Assembly (NCBI GenBank): GCA_038380435.1
Contig: JAWZYU010000011.1
Coordinates: 85,288,501-85,352,500 of the forward strand
Source of the DNA: Ryuthela nishihirai
Taxonomy: Eukaryota > Arthropoda > Arachnida > Araneae > Heptathelidae
DNA: 64,000 bases
Direction of reading: 5' to 3'
A program made the position numbers and the translations under genes. The notes under the pieces are model-generated. The model was not told the DNA's origin. It searched no databases and saw only the letters and a program-made list of their open reading frames with translations. Shown here piece after piece: positions 12,101-23,742 of the stretch (its first letter is position 1; each line of letters begins with the position of its first letter).

Positions 12101-12340
12101 AAGCTGTAGCAAGCGCGCTTCCGCATAGTCACTTATTTCTTTCAGAACATTGCCCTCTTCTGCAAGGTCTAATGTTCTCTATTTTTCTTTCTCCTGATTA
12201 GTGCTCTTTTTTGCTTTGAGAGATAACTGAGAGGAGTTTCTTCTGCATCCGCTATCTCACACTTTCGTTGTGGCTGGTGTAGGCAGCCTTTTATTTGGAG
12301 GCTAATTTCACCATATTTACAACACCTAGAACCTTGAACC
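9195..12340 (+). pseudogene. non-LTR retrotransposon pseudogene with reverse transcriptase and RNase H (I/R1/LOA-like)
   Basis: The 5' end is truncated, so no endonuclease domain is present. The reverse transcriptase starts near 9200 (PESWKATLIVPILKQGK, SYRPIALSSCLCKILERL), then shows motif A as AVFFNIRKAFDSLSH, where the usual catalytic Asp is Asn. Motif B is GVPQGGVLSPMLLN (9703 on) and motif C is YADDICIW (about 9797). A stop near 9622 and frameshifts near 10170 and 10300 break the frame. An RNase H domain follows after 11300 (VYTDGSVD, then TFHFLWFTSHVEIPGNDLADH). A C-terminal CX2C-H-C knuckle (CDTCSTPETVSHVLLNC) lies at 11950-12000. The RT plus RNase H plus C-terminal knuckle order fits the I/R1/LOA supergroup; the clade is tentative. 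Confidence 0.85.
10545..11160 (+). other. probable retroposed insert inside the LINE pseudogene
   Basis: Between the RT thumb region and the RNase H domain about 0.6 kb does not read as LINE protein. It ends with AATAAATATACAAAG and a short A-tract at 11150-11159, as expected of a polyadenylated retrocopy inserted in sense. I did not find a clear target duplication or recognise a source gene, so this is an inference from position and tail only. Confidence 0.35.
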
Positions 12341-12539
12341 TAGAACATGCTAATTTCTGGTGACATTACAGCCAATCACACGTGAGAGCTGCATGAGGCA
12401 CACTAAAAATGTGATGTCTTCCCTGTAATCGCTAGAAGGAACCATGGGTATCTGTAAGAAAGTCCGAACTTTACTAGTGAAACTCTTACTAAAACGGCAG
12501 CAATGCCACCGCTGTATTTCGCGGATATCGTCGTCGGAA

Positions 12540-12770
12540 AGATATAAGGAATGGACTTTTGTCGCTAAATGGACTGAAGAACATGATGCAGAAATTCGAA
12601 GAAACAGGCGAGTTGGCTGTGGCTCCAGGTAGAGGCTGGCGGCCTGTTGCAGAAAGCAATGTGGAAGCTTACCGTTGCAGAAATCGAGTCGCAATCGCAC
12701 CTACCCATAGTTAGTGCGAGACAGGTATTTTGGCAACTGCAACTTCCATGGTCAACTGTCCGTAAAATTA
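12540..12770 (+). pseudogene. mariner-like transposase fragment (N-terminal HTH region)
   Basis: One frame reads MMQKFEETGELAVAPGRGWR followed by PVAESNVE, and a later in-frame portion matches the spacing to the second helix-turn-helix. This pattern (KFEETG, then PGRGR-PV) is typical of mariner-like transposases with the DUF4817-type N-terminus. The fragment stops abruptly where the RTE-like LINE begins on the other strand. No catalytic domain is present and terminal repeats were not seen. Confidence 0.6.
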
Positions 12771-14430
12771 GAAGTTCATCTCTTCAACATCATTTCCCAA
12801 AAGGGCTAAATCAGCAGCATAATCTAAATCAGAAATTTTGGTATCTCCAGCCCATTTAAGACCAAAATATTTCCTTTGCAGTGAATTTCGCATAACATAA
12901 TCAATAACCAAACTAAAGTGAAAAGAAGACAAAATGCACCCTTGTCGAACATCACAAGTATTGTTAAACCAATTTCTGCAACATTTACCAACACTCACAC
13001 ACAGCGCAATGTCATTATAGAGAGCTTTGATTATGCTAACTAACTTGTCACGTATGCTATAAGATCTCATGATCACCCACAAATTATGGCAGTCAGTAGA
13101 GTCAAGAGCCTTTTTTAAACTCTGCAAAGCTAATAACCACAGGTTTCTAAAACTCTCTAAACAATTGTCAAGAATTTGCCTAAGTGAAAATATCTGATCA
13201 ATACATCCCCTACCACTTCTGAATCCACATTGTTCATCACGCAATTGTCCATCAACCAGATTCTTAATTGTATTAAGCACAATCATGCAAAGAACTTTAC
13301 CTGGAATCGAAAGCAGGCTGAAACCCCTATAGCTATCATTAGAATTGCGATCAACTTTTTTTTGAAAAATAAGCGTAATAATAGCTCTGGAAAAATCCTT
13401 AGAAACTATGCCTTTATCGTGAAAGATATTCAAAATTTCAGTCATCCACGTGGTAACTGAAACATTCTCAGCTCTTAGCATTTCAGTAAAGTTTAGAAAT
13501 AGCTATAATAACTTCAGACTGTGATATAGGACCAATATTAAAGCCAGTAATGCATTTATCGTCATTACAAATAATGGAAGTAGATATAACGACTTTGTTT
13601 AGAACATCTCTGAAATGTTCAGTCCACCTAACCATGATAGAATCCTAACCTTCAATAACCTTACCGTATTTATCATTCAACCCTTGTCTACATGTCCGTT
13701 TTTTCCCACACAAAACGTTCATTATCTGGTAGAGTTCTCTGTTGTTACCCTATCTAGCTGCTTTCTCAGCTTTGTCAGCCAGGTCATGAAGCCAAAGATT
13801 CTTATGAGCGCTTCTTATTCTCTGACGCTTTACACGTTTATTAAGCTATATGTATCGTTTTCTGTTAGGACCAGTAGGGTATTGATTAAGGACATCCCTG
13901 CAATTCTTTCTTTCCAAAATGAGCTCCAATGCCATATCATTAAATAATTTTTTACTCCTCTGCTCCTCTTTTCCTAAAAGAGTATTGTTAATTTCAAGAA
14001 AAGCTTGTTTAAAACGATCTCATTCTTCTTGAATTTCAGTAGTAAGCGAACCACGACTATCACAATGACTAAGTAACGTGTCATGGTAAGCTTTAGTTAT
14101 AACTGGGTCTTTCAGAGCTTTAGTGTTAAAGATAAATGTAACCTTGGCACAGCACTTCTTAAGTTTAAGTTGCAAGACACTTTTAACAAGGTAATCGTCA
14201 GATCCAATTTCAGCTTCTCTATATGATGGTTCCTAACAGAACTGGCCCATTTTCTGTTAATTAATGTGTAATCAATCATATTCTTAAGCAGCCTGTCTGG
14301 TGTAACCCACGTGTACTTATGCATGTCGCAGTGTTTGTAATAGGTGTTAGTTATTTCCAATAACCAAACTCAGAGCCATTATTCCATTAGGGATTGTGTA
14401 TATGGTCAGAACCAAGACTTCGTGTGGTTG
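12768..14430 (-). pseudogene. RTE-like LINE, copy 1: endonuclease C-terminus to reverse transcriptase
   Basis: Read on the minus strand, the 5' part (14360 to about 14110) gives TNTYYKHCDMHKYTWVTPDR and IDYTLINRKWASSVRN, the C-terminal part of an APE-type endonuclease. A much-mutated linker follows to about 13500, then reverse transcriptase from 13481: VTTWMTEILNIFHDKG, DEQCGFRSGRGCIDQIFSLR and DVRQGCILSSFHFSLVIDYV. The catalytic motif reads LDYAADL instead of YADD, and motif A has lost its FVDFKKAFD form, so it is dead. The 3' end is missing; the copy stops at 12768 against a mariner fragment. It is 70-80 percent similar by eye to copy 2 at 17446-19121. Confidence 0.88.
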
Positions 14431-14981
14431 TAAGCCCAGAATATCCAGGTTAAAAATCTGGATTTCGAACATGCCATGGAGATGCCTTGGAGACGCTGGA
14501 CCCTAATGAACAATTGATGCCTTCTGAAAGAGAGGGAATCATCGATATGTGAGAGCTCGGAGCGAGCTTTCGAGCGATTGATGCATGCGTGGAGCGTAAT
14601 GTGAACATAGTGCAATGGTGCATCTCATGCAACATCAGGGAGCAGCATATGATAGAAAGAACAGGTACGGGATCAGCATCACGATCAATAGGACAGGATG
14701 ATCGCATGCTCCGTAGGACCTTTGTGACCCTTTCATCACAGCGACTTGTGCTGCAGAGTGATTTGTGGACCGTTACGGGTACTGTGGTCTCCATTGATAT
14801 CATTAGACAACATTTGCATGACGCAGAAATAAAGGCAAGACGTCCAGTCCGGCATCTGCCGTTGCAGAGACATCACCAGTTATGCCGTCTCCTGCTGGTG
14901 CCGAAAGAGGCAACATTGGACTGGGAAATGGAGGAGAGTGTTATTTACAGACGAGTCCCGATTCTGTTTCAGCATGCCAGA

Positions 14982-16068
14982 GAGGGGCATAGTGAAGAGA
15001 CTGTGCTTAGGGGGCGGGGAGAGATAAAAAATTTCCAACTCGGAGATCAACTTTTGGCATTTGAGAAAATAAGTGCATAAATTTAATTCTGTCTATGTCA
15101 AGGCCACAAAAATTTAAAAATTTCGCAAATCGTCAGAATTTTACAGAATATTCTCAATATTTACATCTCACCTATTTTGCCGAATTTTCAAAATTTGCGG
15201 AAAATTCACATTTTTTATATTTCATCTAAATTTTGCCAAGTTTCTTGCTATTTAGCCATGCCACCAAAATGTTTCTAAGTTTTCGAGATTTTGCAAAATT
15301 TCCAATATTTTTCCGAGTTGTGTGGGTTTTTCCAACTCCTCAAGATTTTCGCAAGTTACTTCGATTTTGCCACCTCACCTTAATTTTACAAAACCTATCC
15401 TAATTTTCACAACTCATCTGTATTTTACCAAATGAATTTTGCTTCAAATTTTCCCAACTGCCCTAGATTTTGCCAAGTTTCCTCGATTTTCTCAACATTC
15501 TAAGATTTTGCCAAGGTACTTCGATTTTGTCAACTACCCTAAATTTTGCCCAACTCGCCATAATTTTGTAGAAAAAATCTCTATTTTTACATCTTACCTC
15601 AGTTTTACCAAGCCATTTCCACTTTTGCCAACTCCCTAAGATTTTACCAAATTGTGCCGATTTTGCCAACTCCCCTAGATTTTGCCAAGTTGGCTCCATT
15701 TTGCCAACTCTCCTTTATTTCACAAAAATAATCCCAGTTTTCACAACTCATCTGTATTTTATCAAGTGGCTTCAAATTTTGCCAACTGTCCTAGCTTTGC
15801 GAGGTTGCCTCGATTCTGCCAATTCCCCTAGATTTTGCCAACTCGCCAAAATTTTAAAGAAAAAAATCTCAAAGTTTACATCTCACCTCAATTTTACCAA
15901 GTCACTTCGAATTTTGCCAAGTTGCCTCGATTTTGCCAAATCCCTTTTATTGTAGAAAAAAATCCCAATTTTCACAATTCACCTGGATTTTATCAAGTCA
16001 CTTCGAATTTTTACAATTCCGATTTACTTTGGGAGGAGACTCCCCCCCCCCCCATAGCTTCGCCACTG
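14982..16068. mobile_element. hAT-like non-autonomous element inserted in the Tc1 transposase
   Basis: Flanked by the 8-bp target duplication ATGCCAGA (14974-14981 and 16069-16076). Ends are GAGGGGCATAGTGA on the left and, read inwards from the right, CAGTGGCGAAGCTATG, an imperfect terminal inverted repeat. An 8-bp duplication and a CAGTGGC-type end are features of the hAT superfamily. It has no transposase; most of its body is the minisatellite annotated at 15100-16030. Confidence 0.82.
15100..16030. repeat. complex TTTTGCCAA minisatellite inside the hAT-like element
   Basis: Imperfect units of roughly 25-30 bp built around ATTTTGCCAACTC, GATTTTGCCAAGTT and similar, interleaved with longer blocks TTTACATCTCACCTCA (near 15155, 15588, 15876) and TTTTCACAACTCATCTGTA (near 15405, 15737, 15972). 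The spacing of the long blocks suggests a compound unit of about 330 bp that is now scrambled. Confidence 0.8.
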
Positions 16069-16712
16069 ATGCCAGACGTCCGTTTGTGCACATGGCTTCG
16101 CATCGGCAACAACATGAGGAGCCTATTCCATTAGTCGCCATAGGTATCCCCACCATGGTACAATGGAATGGGGTGGCATCACATATGGCAGCTGGACACC
16201 TCTGCTCTATGTTTCTGCCATGCTAATGGCAAGACGTTACATCGATGATATCGTTAATCCTGTGTCACGACCCTTCCTTACCACCATGTCTGGACTGATT
16301 CTTCAGGAGGACAACGCCACCCACACACTACACGTGCAATGATTGACAGTCTCGAAGGTGTGGATATTCTTCCATGGCCGCCATTCTTCCCGCACTTGTC
16401 GCCCATTGAGCATGTGTGAGACCTTATGGGTCGCTGCTTTGCCAGCTCCCTCCAGTGGCGAACCTAGAACAGCTGCGTACCCAACTGGATGCTGTTTGGA
16501 ACATCAACCTCAGGACACCATTAACCACCTGATTGCTGGAATGCCGAGATGTCCACTATGTGCTGATTAATCGGCAAAAAAAGGAACGTACCTGGCGTTC
16601 TCAAGTTCCGTTTTCTGATCCTTTACACATTTACCCTCACAGCTGTCATCAGGTCAGTTTCGGGCGTAAACATCAGTTTCTTCTTGGTTTGCGATTTCCA
16701 CTTTGAGCAGTG

Positions 16713-17407
16713 TAAAAGGAGATGACAACATCGAGTGGTACCTTAGGATGAGGAGAAGTGGAGGAAGCGAACCAATCGCTGCTCTCTCTCTCTCTTTCTC
16801 TCCCTCCTCGAAGACAAGTAGGTGGATGAGGGAGCCAATTGGAGAGCCGAGCATTTCGAATTCAGTCTCTGGATTGTTGCTCTGAGTAGTGCATATAAAG
16901 TTCAAAGGGAAATCGGCGAAATATACGATATAGGTTTATTATTAACTAGACATTTCCCCTGGCATTTCCTTTCTATGGGTCAAAATTCATTAACTGCCTT
17001 GCAGTATTAGGAATGAATTATGCGAAAGACATTTCAAGAAAGAGTGAAAATTTTTTAAATGGGTTAAATGACACTAAAGTATTATATATAGTTGTCATCT
17101 AATTACAAATATAACTTCTTTCTCATATGAATCCACTGAGTGTGTGAAATGGATTTCCTCCTTTTTATTTATTATTTCCTTTATTCAATTTTGAGTTTAA
17201 TTCTTTGATTCTTGTATAATATGCAGCTAGCGTAACTGCACAAGACAGTTAGAGTAAATGCTTATTGCGCCTGCCAATGTACAAAATATTTTTATATCAA
17301 ATTTTTTTAAATATTTTTTTGTATTTTTCTTAATATGCAGATGTTTTTATTTGTATTATGGTTTGTGTTTACTGTATATGAAATTACGAACAGTAATTTA
17401 TAAGATC
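16713..17407. other. spacer without recognised features
   Basis: A short GC-richer stretch with a CTCTCTCT run (about 16780-16815), then AT-rich DNA. Short open frames have no recognisable domain. Confidence 0.5.
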
Positions 17408-19400
17408 TGTCATCATCATCATCATCATCCTCAAGCAGCCATGGGCTACGGAGGTCCAACCAGACCGTGCAATTGAGTTCTCCTAGCATATCTGTCCTGA
17501 CCTACATCTGTTGCATCTGGCCACTGCACACCAATTCTAACAAGGTCCTGTTTGACATTGTCTGCCCAACGCAACCTAGGTCTCCTCTTCTTTCTGAGGC
17601 CTTTAGGTACACTGTTCATAACCCTATTCACCAATCTATAATTATTCATACGGGCAACATGGCCAAACCAACGGAGTCTGTCTCTGCACAATATGCTGCT
17701 TAAAGGAGGTTGCAAACTCCTTTGCCTAACCTCATCATTAGTTACAAAGTTGAACCACCTAATGCCCAAGATACTGCGTAAGCATCTGGAATCAAAAGCA
17801 TCTAGTTTCCTGTTATCTTGTTTACAAAGTGTCCAAGTTTCACTACCATAACTAACCCTAGAAATAACCAAACTATTTACAGTCTAATTTTAGTCTTTAT
17901 GTGTATACGCCTATTTCTCCACACTCTCCATATATTCTTAAAAGTCCCGGCAGCAATCCCTATTCGTCTGTCAATCTCATGCCGCACATCTCCAGTATCT
18001 GTTACATAGCTCCCAAGATAATTGAACTGTGACACCTGCTCAAGGCTGCAACCATTCAGATTAACTGAATCACAGCCTGCCTGACCAATTTTCATCACTT
18101 TAGTTTTCTCTCGGTTTATAACCAAACCTACTCTACTACCAGTCTCATCAACAGCTCTAATTAAAGAGTTCATCTCATCAACATCATTTGCTAAAAAGGC
18201 TAAATCATCAGCATAATCTAAATCAGACATTTTCGTATATCCAGTCCATTTAAGGCCAAAATCTTTCCCTTGAAGTGAATTTCGCATAACATAATCAACA
18301 ACCAAGCTAAAGAGAAAAGGAGACAAAATGCACCCTTGTCGAACACCAGAAGTAATGCTAAACCAATTGCTACAAGCCTTACCAACTCTCACACACGACT
18401 CAGTGTTATTATAGAGAGCTTTCATTATGTTAACTAACTTGTCTGGTATACCATATGATTTCACAATCAACCACAAATTATGACGATCAACAGAGTCGAA
18501 AGCCTTTTTGAAATCAACAAAGCTAGCAACCAAAGGTTTCTGAAACCGTAAACATTTCTCAAGAATCTGCCTAAGTGAAAATATCTGATCTACACATTCC
18601 CTACCACTTCTGAATCCACATTGCTCATCACGCAATTGCCTGTCAACCAGATTCTTAATTCTATTAAGCACAATCATGCAATGATCTTTACCTGGAACAG
18701 AGAGTAGGCTGATACCACTATAGTTATCACAAGAACTGCGATCACCTTTTTTGAAAATAGGGATAATAACGGCTCTGGTAAAATCCTTAGGAATCATGTC
18801 TTTATCATAAAAGATATTCAAAATTTCAGTCATCCACGTGGTAACAGAAACATTCCCAGCTGTAAGCATTTCCGTAGTAATTTCATCTACCCCTGGGGAT
18901 TTATGAAGTTTAAGTTTAGAAACAGCCAAAATAACTTCAGATTGTGTTTTAGGGCTAACATTAAAGCCACCAATGCATCTATCATCATCACAAACAATGG
19001 AAGTAGAACTAACCACATAGTTTAGAACAACACTGAAATGCTCAGCCCACCTAGCCATGACAGATTCCTGACCTTCCATAATCAATTTCCATAATAATTC
19101 CATAATCAAGCTCAGAGCCATATATCTGTCCAGTCAAGTGGGTTTATATGGTCAGCAACAGGATCCTATGTGATTGACACTCCTCAGCAGGGTAGAAAAA
19201 AAAACGAAAAGTAGCCGTAGTTGTCCAGATCAGTAGGCCACACTAATCTGGCAGCCCTCCCATTCCTTCACTTCCACAAGAGAGTATCTCTTTTGAAAGG
19301 TACTAACGGTCTGCACCACGAGAAGGCGATGTCGGACATTAGGTGCTAGGCCTGGCTCGTTTTATGCATCATCACAGGGGATTGGTGCATAGCTCTTCCA
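17408..19400 (-). mobile_element. RTE-like LINE, copy 2, with ATG-type simple-repeat tail
   Basis: The most intact copy of the family. Its 3' end, on the minus strand, is a short run of GAT triplets (17408-17430), and such simple-repeat tails are typical of RTE-clade elements. The 5' flank from 19121 to about 19400 is shared with copy 3 (21280-21500), so it belongs to the element. Relative to copy 1 the endonuclease-to-RT linker is missing: the sequence passes from the endonuclease GSEFG-like region straight into EGQESVMARW. Confidence 0.82.
17446..19121 (-). pseudogene. RTE-like reverse transcriptase, nearly intact apart from one frameshift
   Basis: From 19121 it reads about 414 residues in one frame, then shifts frame near 17880 and continues for about 140 residues. 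Visible RT motifs in order are KSPGVDEITTEML, FRSGRECVDQIFSLRQIL, FVDFKKAFDSVDR (motif A), SGVRQGCILSPFLFSLVVDY (motif B), DLDYADDLAFLAN (motif C, intact YADD) and VINREKTKVMKIG. The C-terminal part has SYGSETWTLCK, DAFDSRCLRSILGIRW and RWFGHVARM, a tail common in RTE/BovB-like elements. The endonuclease is absent. With its catalytic residues intact, this could be a fairly recent copy. Confidence 0.9.
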
Positions 19401-21269
19401 GTGTCTACCTAGCTACCATTTACAGGCTAAATGACAAAAATATACTTTAAATGATTGAATAAAATAATTAAGTTAAAAATGAATCTAATCTTTGGTGCTT
19501 AACGTACATTTAAGTTAAGTGAAACCTTTATATAGTTCTTAAATATGATAATTGGATTATATGCATGAAAAACTGAACGTTAACGTGCTGGCTGAGGACC
19601 AAAAACGGTTCAGATCTCTGATAAGACAAAGAGGTAGTTTATGTTGTGCACATGCTTATTTACTTTTTATTTAAGTAAAAATATATTTCTATGGGTTACA
19701 TTTAGTAGTAGATCTGAAAATCAATATATATATATATCTTAATAATATCACATAATAGCAAGTAGTCTGTTATATACGAAATTTCATTTGATGATGAAGG
19801 TGTCAGATCCTCTCTCGTGGGACCCTGATTGGCACAATTTAGCTAATGTCTTATTCACAATATATTTATAATTCGTTTTAAAGGAGTTAAATAAGATTTG
19901 GAAGGTAAGATTTCTGTTCTTGACTTTCATACCATTACTTCGGAGGAAAGAGCACGAGGCCCATCATTAGATGATCCTGTGTCATTAAGAATTTCATCTC
20001 GTGCCTTTGCCTTGTCAGAAAGGAGACATCGTTGGGGAACATACGACCATCCTGGTCACCTTCAAAATAACCTGGAATCAGTTGAAGAAGGATCCAACTA
20101 AACTCCTAGTAATGTCCGGTGAGATTCCTATTCCTCTCCTCCTTCTCTGTGCCCCCCTTCCCCTTCAAATCTCCCAGCTTTACCTTCCCTTTTTGATCTT
20201 TGTGGGCCTCGTAACTGAACCATTTAGTCTATTGAACAACAAATAAGTGCCGCTTATGGAAAACAACGCAAAAAATTTCATAAATAGATGATAGAATTAC
20301 ATATAAATTTAGATGAATTTTAAAAATACGTGTGAAAATGAAGTGAAAATCAAAACGTATATTAGGAAAACAAAAGAGTTTATTCAAATACAATTATGAA
20401 ATGTTACAATAACCATTTTTGTGAATGAATGTAAGTTTTTCGGAATCATTTATCACGTTTCACACTCCTCATTATCCCATTTTCTCTCTTTCCCTCGCCT
20501 GATTATTATCTGCGATATTCAAATTTCTATTCATAAGGAGGAAATACTGTATGATGAGCTGAAGACCAAGAGATTCATTAATTTGTGGACAAATTTCGAA
20601 ATATTAGGACATTTAATCAAAGTAATTGAATTTCATTGTTATAAATTCTTCGTATAAATGAATTAATTTACTTATTCTAAGACAGTGATGGATTCAGTTG
20701 CCGAGCAAATACTGGTAAACCATATTTTTGGAAGAGTTTAACTCAGATTTTGAAACAGATCTAGATTGGTCTTGTGGTGTTTTTGACATTTATTTAGTTG
20801 TATAGCACAAGAGGCGCAAAAGTCATGAGCAAAACAACAGACTAGGAAAAAATAAATTCATAACGAAAGAACTGAAAGTTGTGACGTCATTGAGAAACAG
20901 AAGTTGCTTGAAGGACATGTTCTCAGTGCCCTAGAGCCGCGAGCGCATGCAGAAGGTCGAGAGCGTGAGAAAGTGGATCTGTTAAAGAATGCGTAAGTGT
21001 TTTGAAAAGGTTTAATCGTGTTGAGTAAGATTCTGACAATGTTAACTAAGCAGTGATTGAAAACGCTAACATTTACCTCAGCAAGGTAATATGATGAGTA
21101 GCTCAGGCGAGTTTTCTTTTTGTGGGAAAGCTATTTGATTCTGTACCATTATATTTTATTAATGAGTGAAATATTGGCGTGATCTGAAATATGTCCATTT
21201 ATGCTATTCTTTATTTGTTGAAATTTCTTGTAGATTCATACAGTGGAAGGAGAGCTGTGTACCAATCCC
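19401..21269. other. spacer without recognised genes
   Basis: AT-rich with a TATATATATA run near 19725. A slightly more GC-rich stretch at 20880-21000 contains GTGACGTCA and CGCGAGCGCATGC but no recognisable exon. Open frames of 60-80 codons have no motifs I recognise. Confidence 0.45.
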
Positions 21270-23400
21270 TTGTGACGATGCATGGAATCGGCCGGGCCAA
21301 TAACTTATAACAATGTCCGACACCACGTTCTCATGGTGCAGGCCATTTTCGAAAGAGATATTCTCTTCTGGAAGGAAACGAAACAGCGTGGCCTACTGAG
21401 CTGGTCATCTATGGCCACTTTTTCTTTTTTTCTGCCCTGCTGAGGAATAGTCAACTTCACAGGGTCCTGGTGCTGAATATTTATACCCACTGGACTGGTT
21501 TATGGCTTTGAACTTGATTGTGGATCTTGGACTTGCTACAATGTAGATCATTGTTGAGAGAAAATCTGCCGCAGTGTTTCCTGTTTGCCGCTCCTATCAG
21601 AGTACAGACACAGAATACCTTATATCATGTGGTAGATAATCCTGATCACAGGCCATTGCAGCTACTTGAACCCTTACTTTAGGTGTCTGGGCATCTCCGA
21701 TACATCCCCCCGGCGAAATGTGTCTCAGGCAGGTCAGTTTCAATCTAGATTCTGGTCCAATTCCTAACAGTATGGATGGTTTCAGCCTTTATCTGTTGGG
21801 AATGGGCCTTAGCCCCATGCCTGCGATTAAGGGGCTGTTGATATTGTTGGCCTACCACTTTCAATAAACCAAGTTTCTTTAAACATCTTACTAATCATTT
21901 TCACTCTACAGGTACGTGGGATATGAGGACATTGAATAGATATTATTCCCTTGACGTCCTTACACATGAATTCTAATATTATTGCTTAGATATTCTTGGC
22001 TTGATTACGGATCTCGGACTTGCTACAATGGTAGATCACTGTTGAGGGAAAATCTGCCGCTGTGTTTTCTGTTTGCCAGCCCAAAGTGCCTACTTAAACT
22101 ACATAAATCCCGAGGGATAGATGAAATTACTACTTAAATGCTTAGAGCTGGGAATGTGTCTGTTGTCACAAGGCTGACTGAAGTTTTGAATATCTTTTAT
22201 GATAAAGATTCTGTTCCTAAGAATTTTACGAAACCTATTTTATCCCTGTCCTTTAGAAAAATGTGATCACAGTTCTCATGGTAACCATAGGGGTATCAGC
22301 CTCCTTTTTGTTTTTGGAAAAGTTCGTTACACGATTTTGCTTATTAGAATTTAGAATTTGGTTGATGGACAACTCTTTGATAAACAGTGCGGATTGATGA
22401 GTGGTAGAGCTAGAGGATATATAAATCAAATATATTCATTTAGAAGACTGTTCAGAAATGTTTACAGTTTCGGAAACCTTTGGTTACCGGTTTTGTAGAT
22501 TTCAAAAAAGCTTTTGAGTGCTTATCGACATAATTTGTGGTCAATCATGGATGATATGAATACCTGAGAAGTTAACATAATGAAAGCTCTCTATAATAAC
22601 ACTGAGTCGTGTGTGGAAGTTGGTAAGGCAATTGGTTTAGCATTGCTTCTGGTGTTCGACAAGGTACATTTTGTCTCCTTTTCATTTTAGTTTGTTTATC
22701 GATTATGTTATGCGAAATTCACTGCACGCGAAAGATTTTGGACCTTAAATGGTCCGGAGATCTGAAAATTTCTGATTTGAGATTATACTGATGATTTGGC
22801 CCTTTTTGCAAATGATGTTACTGAGATGAACTCTTTCATTCGAACTGTTGATGAGACTGGTAATTGAGTAGGTTTGGTGATAAACAGAGAGCAAAACAAA
22901 GTAATGAAAATTAGTCAAGCAGATGGTGCTTCAGTTGCTTTGAACGGCTCTTAAGCAAGTGTCTCCGTTGAATTGTGTTGGGAGCTACGTAGCAGATACT
23001 CGTAATGTTCGACATTTCTGCTGGGACGTTTAAGAATATGTGGTGAGTGTGGAGAAATATGCATATACACCTAAAGCACAAAATTAGTCTGTTTAATAAT
23101 TTGGTTCTTTCTAGGGTTATTTATGGTAGTGAAACTTGGACCCTTTGTAAGCAAGATAACAGGAAACTTGATGCTTTTGATTCTAGATGCTTACCAGTAT
23201 CTTGGGCATTAGGTGGTTTGAATTTGTTAGTAATGATGAAGTTGGAGGAAGTAGTCAGCAACCTCCTTTGAGCAGCATTATGCAAAGAGAGATTGCGTTG
23301 GCATGACCATGTCACCTGTATGCATAGATGAAGATTGGCGAATGTGATTGTGAACAGTGTGGGTAAATGTTTCAGGAAAAAGGAGAGACATGTCTGGAGA
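21270..23400 (+). pseudogene. RTE-like LINE, copy 3, heavily decayed
   Basis: The 5' portion (21280-21500) is the inverted-orientation match of the copy 2 flank at 19125-19360: both have the stretch with CTGCTGAGGAATAG/CTCAGCAGGG and the A- or T-rich tract beside it. RT sequence follows from 22090 with many frameshifts: AGNVSVVTRLTEVLNIF, then near 22790 a YTDDL version of motif C, and VIYGSETWTLCKQDNRKLDA at about 23110-23170. An internal 80-bp segment is duplicated (21512-21590 and 21999-22078). Every frame is broken. Confidence 0.83.
21512..22078 (+). repeat. 80-bp segment duplicated within LINE copy 3
   Basis: The stretch starting TTGATTGTGGATCTTGGACT (21512) recurs diverged at 21999 (TTGATTACGGATCTCGGACT), both continuing through TGCTACAATG, AAATCTGCCGC and TTTGCC. 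They lie 487 bp apart. The 405 bp between them has no recognisable RTE protein. Confidence 0.75.
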
Positions 23401-23545
23401 ACAATATTACACAGAGTAATAGGACATACGAATTTTATAGTTGCATGAGGATTTTGTACGTATATGCCAAATTTCTTATTGTATGTAGTCTATATCTATA
23501 ATGTCTGTGCCATTATGTGTTCAACTTGTTCACAATGTTATCAGC

Positions 23546-23742
23546 CGTCCCGTGGCCGAATGGTTAGCATGCTTGGCTGCTGATCAAAGGCCCTAGGTTC
23601 GATCCCCAGGCCAAGGCATTGTTATTTGTTTATCTTTCTGTTGAGGTCCGCCATCCTCACAGACCTCCTACTATGGCATATTAAACTGATAGGCTTCTGT
23701 CAAACCTCTGTGGCAAGCATCTGCTGGAGGGTGTTTTTTTTT
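23546..23742 (+). mobile_element. SINE family B (tRNA-derived), sense copy
   Basis: The head CCGTCCCGTGGCCGAATGGT is an A box and GGTTCGATCCC at about 23598 a B box, spaced as in a tRNA. The body continues with GAGGTCCGCCATCCTCACAG and ACCTCTGTGGCAAGCATCTG and ends in T8 after GGAGGGTG. Two further copies occur on the minus strand at 40501-40710 and 52275-52486. Confidence 0.88.

Larger units (their letters stand above)
14440..16712 (+). pseudogene. Tc1-like transposon and transposase pseudogene, split by a hAT-like insertion
   Basis: The N-terminal half (14473-14981) includes MPWRRWTLMN, then VLFTDESRFCFSMPD just before the break; DES carries the first catalytic Asp. The C-terminal half (16069-16600) includes VQWNGVASHM, FILQEDNATHT-like sequence (second Asp) and LSPIEHV-like sequence with frameshifts near the third catalytic position. 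The two halves join exactly when the 1087-bp insert and one copy of its 8-bp target duplication are removed. The right end at 16712 has CACTTTGAGCAGTG followed by TA, a plausible Tc1 terminus; the left terminus could not be identified. Several stops and frameshifts are present in both halves. Confidence 0.82.

Noticed and set aside
15100..16030. CRISPR-like regularly spaced repeat
   Set aside because: Units and spacers are both degenerate versions of the same TTTTGCCAA sequence in a eukaryotic transposon; there are no unique spacers or cas genes.
23546..23620. Functional tRNA gene
   Set aside because: A and B boxes are present, but the sequence is repeated at 40501 and 52275 with the same 130-bp body, so it is a SINE head.
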